Below, piece by piece: positions 25,301-26,595 of a DNA stretch of 26,595 nucleotides. Source of the DNA: an uncultured Sutterella sp. (GTDB lineage Bacteria; Pseudomonadota; Gammaproteobacteria; Burkholderiales; Burkholderiaceae_F); contig CAJLHF010000030.1 in the NCBI GenBank assembly GCA_905206365.1, forward strand, positions 1-26,595, read 5' to 3'. The translations under genes were made by a program, and so were the position numbers. The first letter of the stretch is position 1. Each line of letters begins with the position of its first letter. Under the pieces are notes generated by a model. The model was not told the origin of the DNA, searched no databases, and saw only the letters and a program-made list of their open reading frames with translations.

Positions 25301-26348
25301 GCGTGCCGAAGGGCTCGCTTCCTGTTCGCACTTCATCGGTGAAGTGACCGATACGGACGCGATCGAAATTGTCCGTGCGGGTGAAGTCGTCGCGCGCTTC
25401 CCGCGTGCCGAACTCCAGAAGGCCTGGACGGAAGTCTCCCACGCGATTGCCCGCGGCCGCGACAATCCGGCCTGCGCCGATCGCGAAGCCGCTCGCGTCG
25501 AAGACGCGACCGATACGGGGCTTTTCGCGAAGACGACCTTCGACGTAAACGAAGACGTCGCCGCTCCGATGATCGCTTCGGGTGCGCGTCCGAAGCTCGC
25601 CGTCCTTCGCGAAGAAGGCGTCAACTCGCAGAACGAAATGGCGGCCGCCTTTACGCGTGCAGGCTTCGAAGCGCACGACGTTCACATGACGGACCTTCTT
25701 TCGGGTCGCGTGGATCTCGCGGACTTCAAGGGTCTTGCCTGTGCGGGTGGCTTCTCCTACGGTGACGTCCTCGGTGCGGGCGGCGGCTGGGCGAAGACGA
25801 TCCTTCACAACGATCGTCTCGTCGAAATGTTCTCGACCTTCTTCCGCCGCAACGACACGTTCGGTCTCGGGATCTGCAACGGTTGCCAGATGATGAGCCG
25901 TCTGCGCGACCTGATTCCGGGTGCCGAAGCCTGGCCCGATTTCGTTCGCAACACGTCCGAGCAGTTCGAAGCGCGTCTCGTGAACGTCGAAATCCTGGAA
26001 AGTCCCTCGATTTTCTTCGCGGGGATGGCGGGCTCCGTCATGCCGATCGTGAATTCGCACGGCGAAGGTCGTGTTCGCTTCCTGCGTCCCGAAGACGCGA
26101 CGCTCGTTCGTGCGGCGGCGCGCTTTGTGGACAGCACCGGTGCCGCGACCGAAGCCTACCCGATGAATCCGAACGGTTCGGCGGGCGGTCTCACTTCGGT
26201 GACGACCACCGACGGGCGCTTCACGATCATGATGCCGCACCCCGAACGCAGCCACCGCGCACTGCAGCTCTCGTGGCATCCGGACGCCTGGACCGACGTC
26301 TCGGGCTGGATGCGCATGTTCCGCAACGCCCGCGTCTGGGTGGGTTGA
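22398..26348 (+). CDS. purL: Phosphoribosylformylglycinamidine synthase (large, single-chain PurL)
   Basis: 1,316 residues, the usual length of the proteobacterial single-chain enzyme. It catalyses ATP- and glutamine-dependent conversion of FGAR to FGAM in purine synthesis. Family landmarks are SEHCRHKIFNARW, VETHNHPTAISPFPGASTG, GGEIRDEGATGRGARPKAG and HDVGAGGLSNAMPEL in the synthase part. The C-terminal glutaminase has GICNGCQ (nucleophile C1160) and MPHPERSH (H1281, E1283) completing the triad. I chose ATG 22398 over the longer frame from 22203: AGGA lies 5 nt upstream, MTTFHGIV matches a normal PurL N-terminus, and the TATAAT at 22304 lies between the two starts. It is transcribed alone, followed by a terminator. 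Confidence 0.97.
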   Translation: MTTFHGIVFALPGGCALSDFRARRALAALQSVQPHVEAVSGRFVHFVHAERELTDVETERLASLLVYGDPAADVRADAAFMVVPRLGTISPWASKATDIVKNCGIGGVLRVERGTVFSLAFSDGYVPSAEELETLASKLHDRMTESVVGSDFTGEDLFVDLEGRPMATVPLMEEGRAALERANLDMGLAMSEDEIDYLADAFGAMKRNPTDVELMMFAQANSEHCRHKIFNARWTLDGTEREETLFGMIRKTHKTSPQGTITAYADNAAIFEGGTATRLYPRPGEAGDLFGRVFERRDEVVHTVFKVETHNHPTAISPFPGASTGSGGEIRDEGATGRGARPKAGLTGFTTSALHLPEAPQRWENDGDAAHGEKTDAAYGAPSRIATPLSIMTEGPLGGAAFNNEFGRPNILGYFRTFEANIDGVRYGYHKPIMLAGGIGSIRDDQTKKTVPPVGSLLVVLGGPGMRIGLGGGAASSMTTGSNSEALDFDSVQRGNPEMERRAQEVIDRCWAMGAENPILAIHDVGAGGLSNAMPELADLSGKGASFDLTKVPVEESGMSPLEVWCNESQERYVIALDPAKLDVFTAFCERERAPFAVIGTITEEAHLKLARAAGETDAVDMPMEVLLGKAPRMHRDVRHEEKNLPEFDETGIDIEKSAYDVMRHPTVASKSFLITIGDRTVGGLVARDQFVGPWQVPVADCAVTTLGFETNRGEAMAMGERTPLAVIDSAAASRMAVGEALTNMCAADVELPLVKLSANWMAACGAPGEDARLFDAVKAASDFCCALGISIPVGKDSLSMKTAWKDGDDAKSVTSPVSLIVSAAAPVGDAALTLTPELKREPGSVLVFVDLGFGRNRMGASILAQVEQRFGNTAPDCEDPAALARFVGAVRKLVASGCVLSYHDRSDGGLFATAAEMTFASRLGVRLTLDSLLEAKGATVTNVLFNEELGALLQVRADRADEVVATMRAEGLASCSHFIGEVTDTDAIEIVRAGEVVARFPRAELQKAWTEVSHAIARGRDNPACADREAARVEDATDTGLFAKTTFDVNEDVAAPMIASGARPKLAVLREEGVNSQNEMAAAFTRAGFEAHDVHMTDLLSGRVDLADFKGLACAGGFSYGDVLGAGGGWAKTILHNDRLVEMFSTFFRRNDTFGLGICNGCQMMSRLRDLIPGAEAWPDFVRNTSEQFEARLVNVEILESPSIFFAGMAGSVMPIVNSHGEGRVRFLRPEDATLVRAAARFVDSTGAATEAYPMNPNGSAGGLTSVTTTDGRFTIMMPHPERSHRALQLSWHPDAWTDVSGWMRMFRNARVWVG

Positions 26349-26365
26349 TCGATTGACCGACCCGA

Positions 26366-26463
26366 GAACCGCTCGACCCGCGCCAAGCGGGTCGTCCGGT
26401 TCGATCGGATCGAAGACTCCGCGAGCCCCCTTCGACTTTCGAGTCGGAGGGGGTTCGGTTTTT
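26366..26463 (+). terminator. Terminator region of purL
   Basis: The first hairpin pairs GAACCG (26366-26371) with CGGTTC (26397-26402) and CGACCCGC (26374-26381) with GCGGGTCG (26387-26394), but has no T-run. A second stem, about 12-13 bp with one wobble pair (26426-26437 with 26442-26453), is followed by TTCGG and TTTTT, and is the likely true terminator. Confidence 0.85.
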
Positions 26464-26507
26464 CGGTGAGGGGGGCGAGAAAAAACGGAGCCCTCGAACA
26501 GAAACTC

Positions 26508-26535
26508 TTGACAAATGAAAATTCTTGCGTATAAT
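26508..26535 (+). promoter_or_regulatory. Consensus sigma-70-type promoter reading out of the window
   Basis: TTGACA (26508-26513), 16-bp spacer, TATAAT (26530-26535): both hexamers are perfect. Transcription would start near 26542. The leader contains a short hairpin (26555-26573, one A-A mismatch) followed by TTTT, and a purine-rich, ribosome-binding-site-like GAAAGG at 26589-26594. The gene it serves lies past the window end. Confidence 0.88.
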
Positions 26536-26595
26536 TCACTTCCTCTCGCGAACGACGACGCTTCAAGCGACGTTTTTCGGGAGAGCAAGAAAGGC

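Noticed and set aside
24417..26588. 723-residue minus-strand open frame opposite purL
   Set aside because: It lies mostly opposite the catalytic domains of PurL and has antisense-type composition.
1..26595. CRISPR array, tRNA, rRNA or insertion sequence
   Set aside because: No regularly spaced repeats, tRNA-like T-arm sequences, rRNA motifs or transposase genes were seen when reading the intergenic regions by eye.

Overview
High-GC, gene-dense bacterial chromosome segment from a Gram-negative proteobacterium. It encodes outer-membrane biogenesis genes (tamA-tamB), a type V autotransporter, a large single-chain PurL and an [FeFe]-hydrogenase maturase. This mix, with an anaerobic trait in a high-GC proteobacterium, fits a host-associated, anaerobic Burkholderiales such as the Sutterellaceae. 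That assignment is inferred from gene content only; the window holds no rRNA or tRNA.

Left end (2-4545, minus strand): a two-gene operon with a 4-nt stop/start overlap. It encodes an MmeI-family N6-adenine DNA methyltransferase, whose N-terminal region lacks the nuclease residues of MmeI, followed by a superfamily 2 helicase-like ATPase. This is the best candidate for a defence or modification system here. The part of the methyltransferase after the NPPY motif is strikingly AT-rich, suggesting exchange of the target-recognition region. The helicase seems to end early, in an unusual tail at the window edge.

4546-8435: hydG (minus strand, with terminator and candidate promoter) is divergent from a small ribbon-helix-helix-like protein with a good promoter and a candidate operator. 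Next comes a protein with a small folded N-terminus and a long Lys/Ala/Glu-rich tail, perhaps nucleoid-associated.

8436-19074: an autotransporter with acidic low-complexity inserts, then the overlapping tamA and tamB genes. TamAB helps insert autotransporters and other outer-membrane proteins, so the linkage may be functional. TamA and TamB both carry unusual low-complexity periplasmic linkers.

19075-26595: an NhaC-family Na+/H+ antiporter with a structured leader, a secreted Met/His-rich DUF305 protein with an internally duplicated segment, purL, and finally a consensus sigma-70-type promoter reading out of the window toward an unseen gene. Strong hairpin terminators separate most units, so most genes here are single transcription units; the methyltransferase-helicase pair and tamA-tamB are the clear operons.
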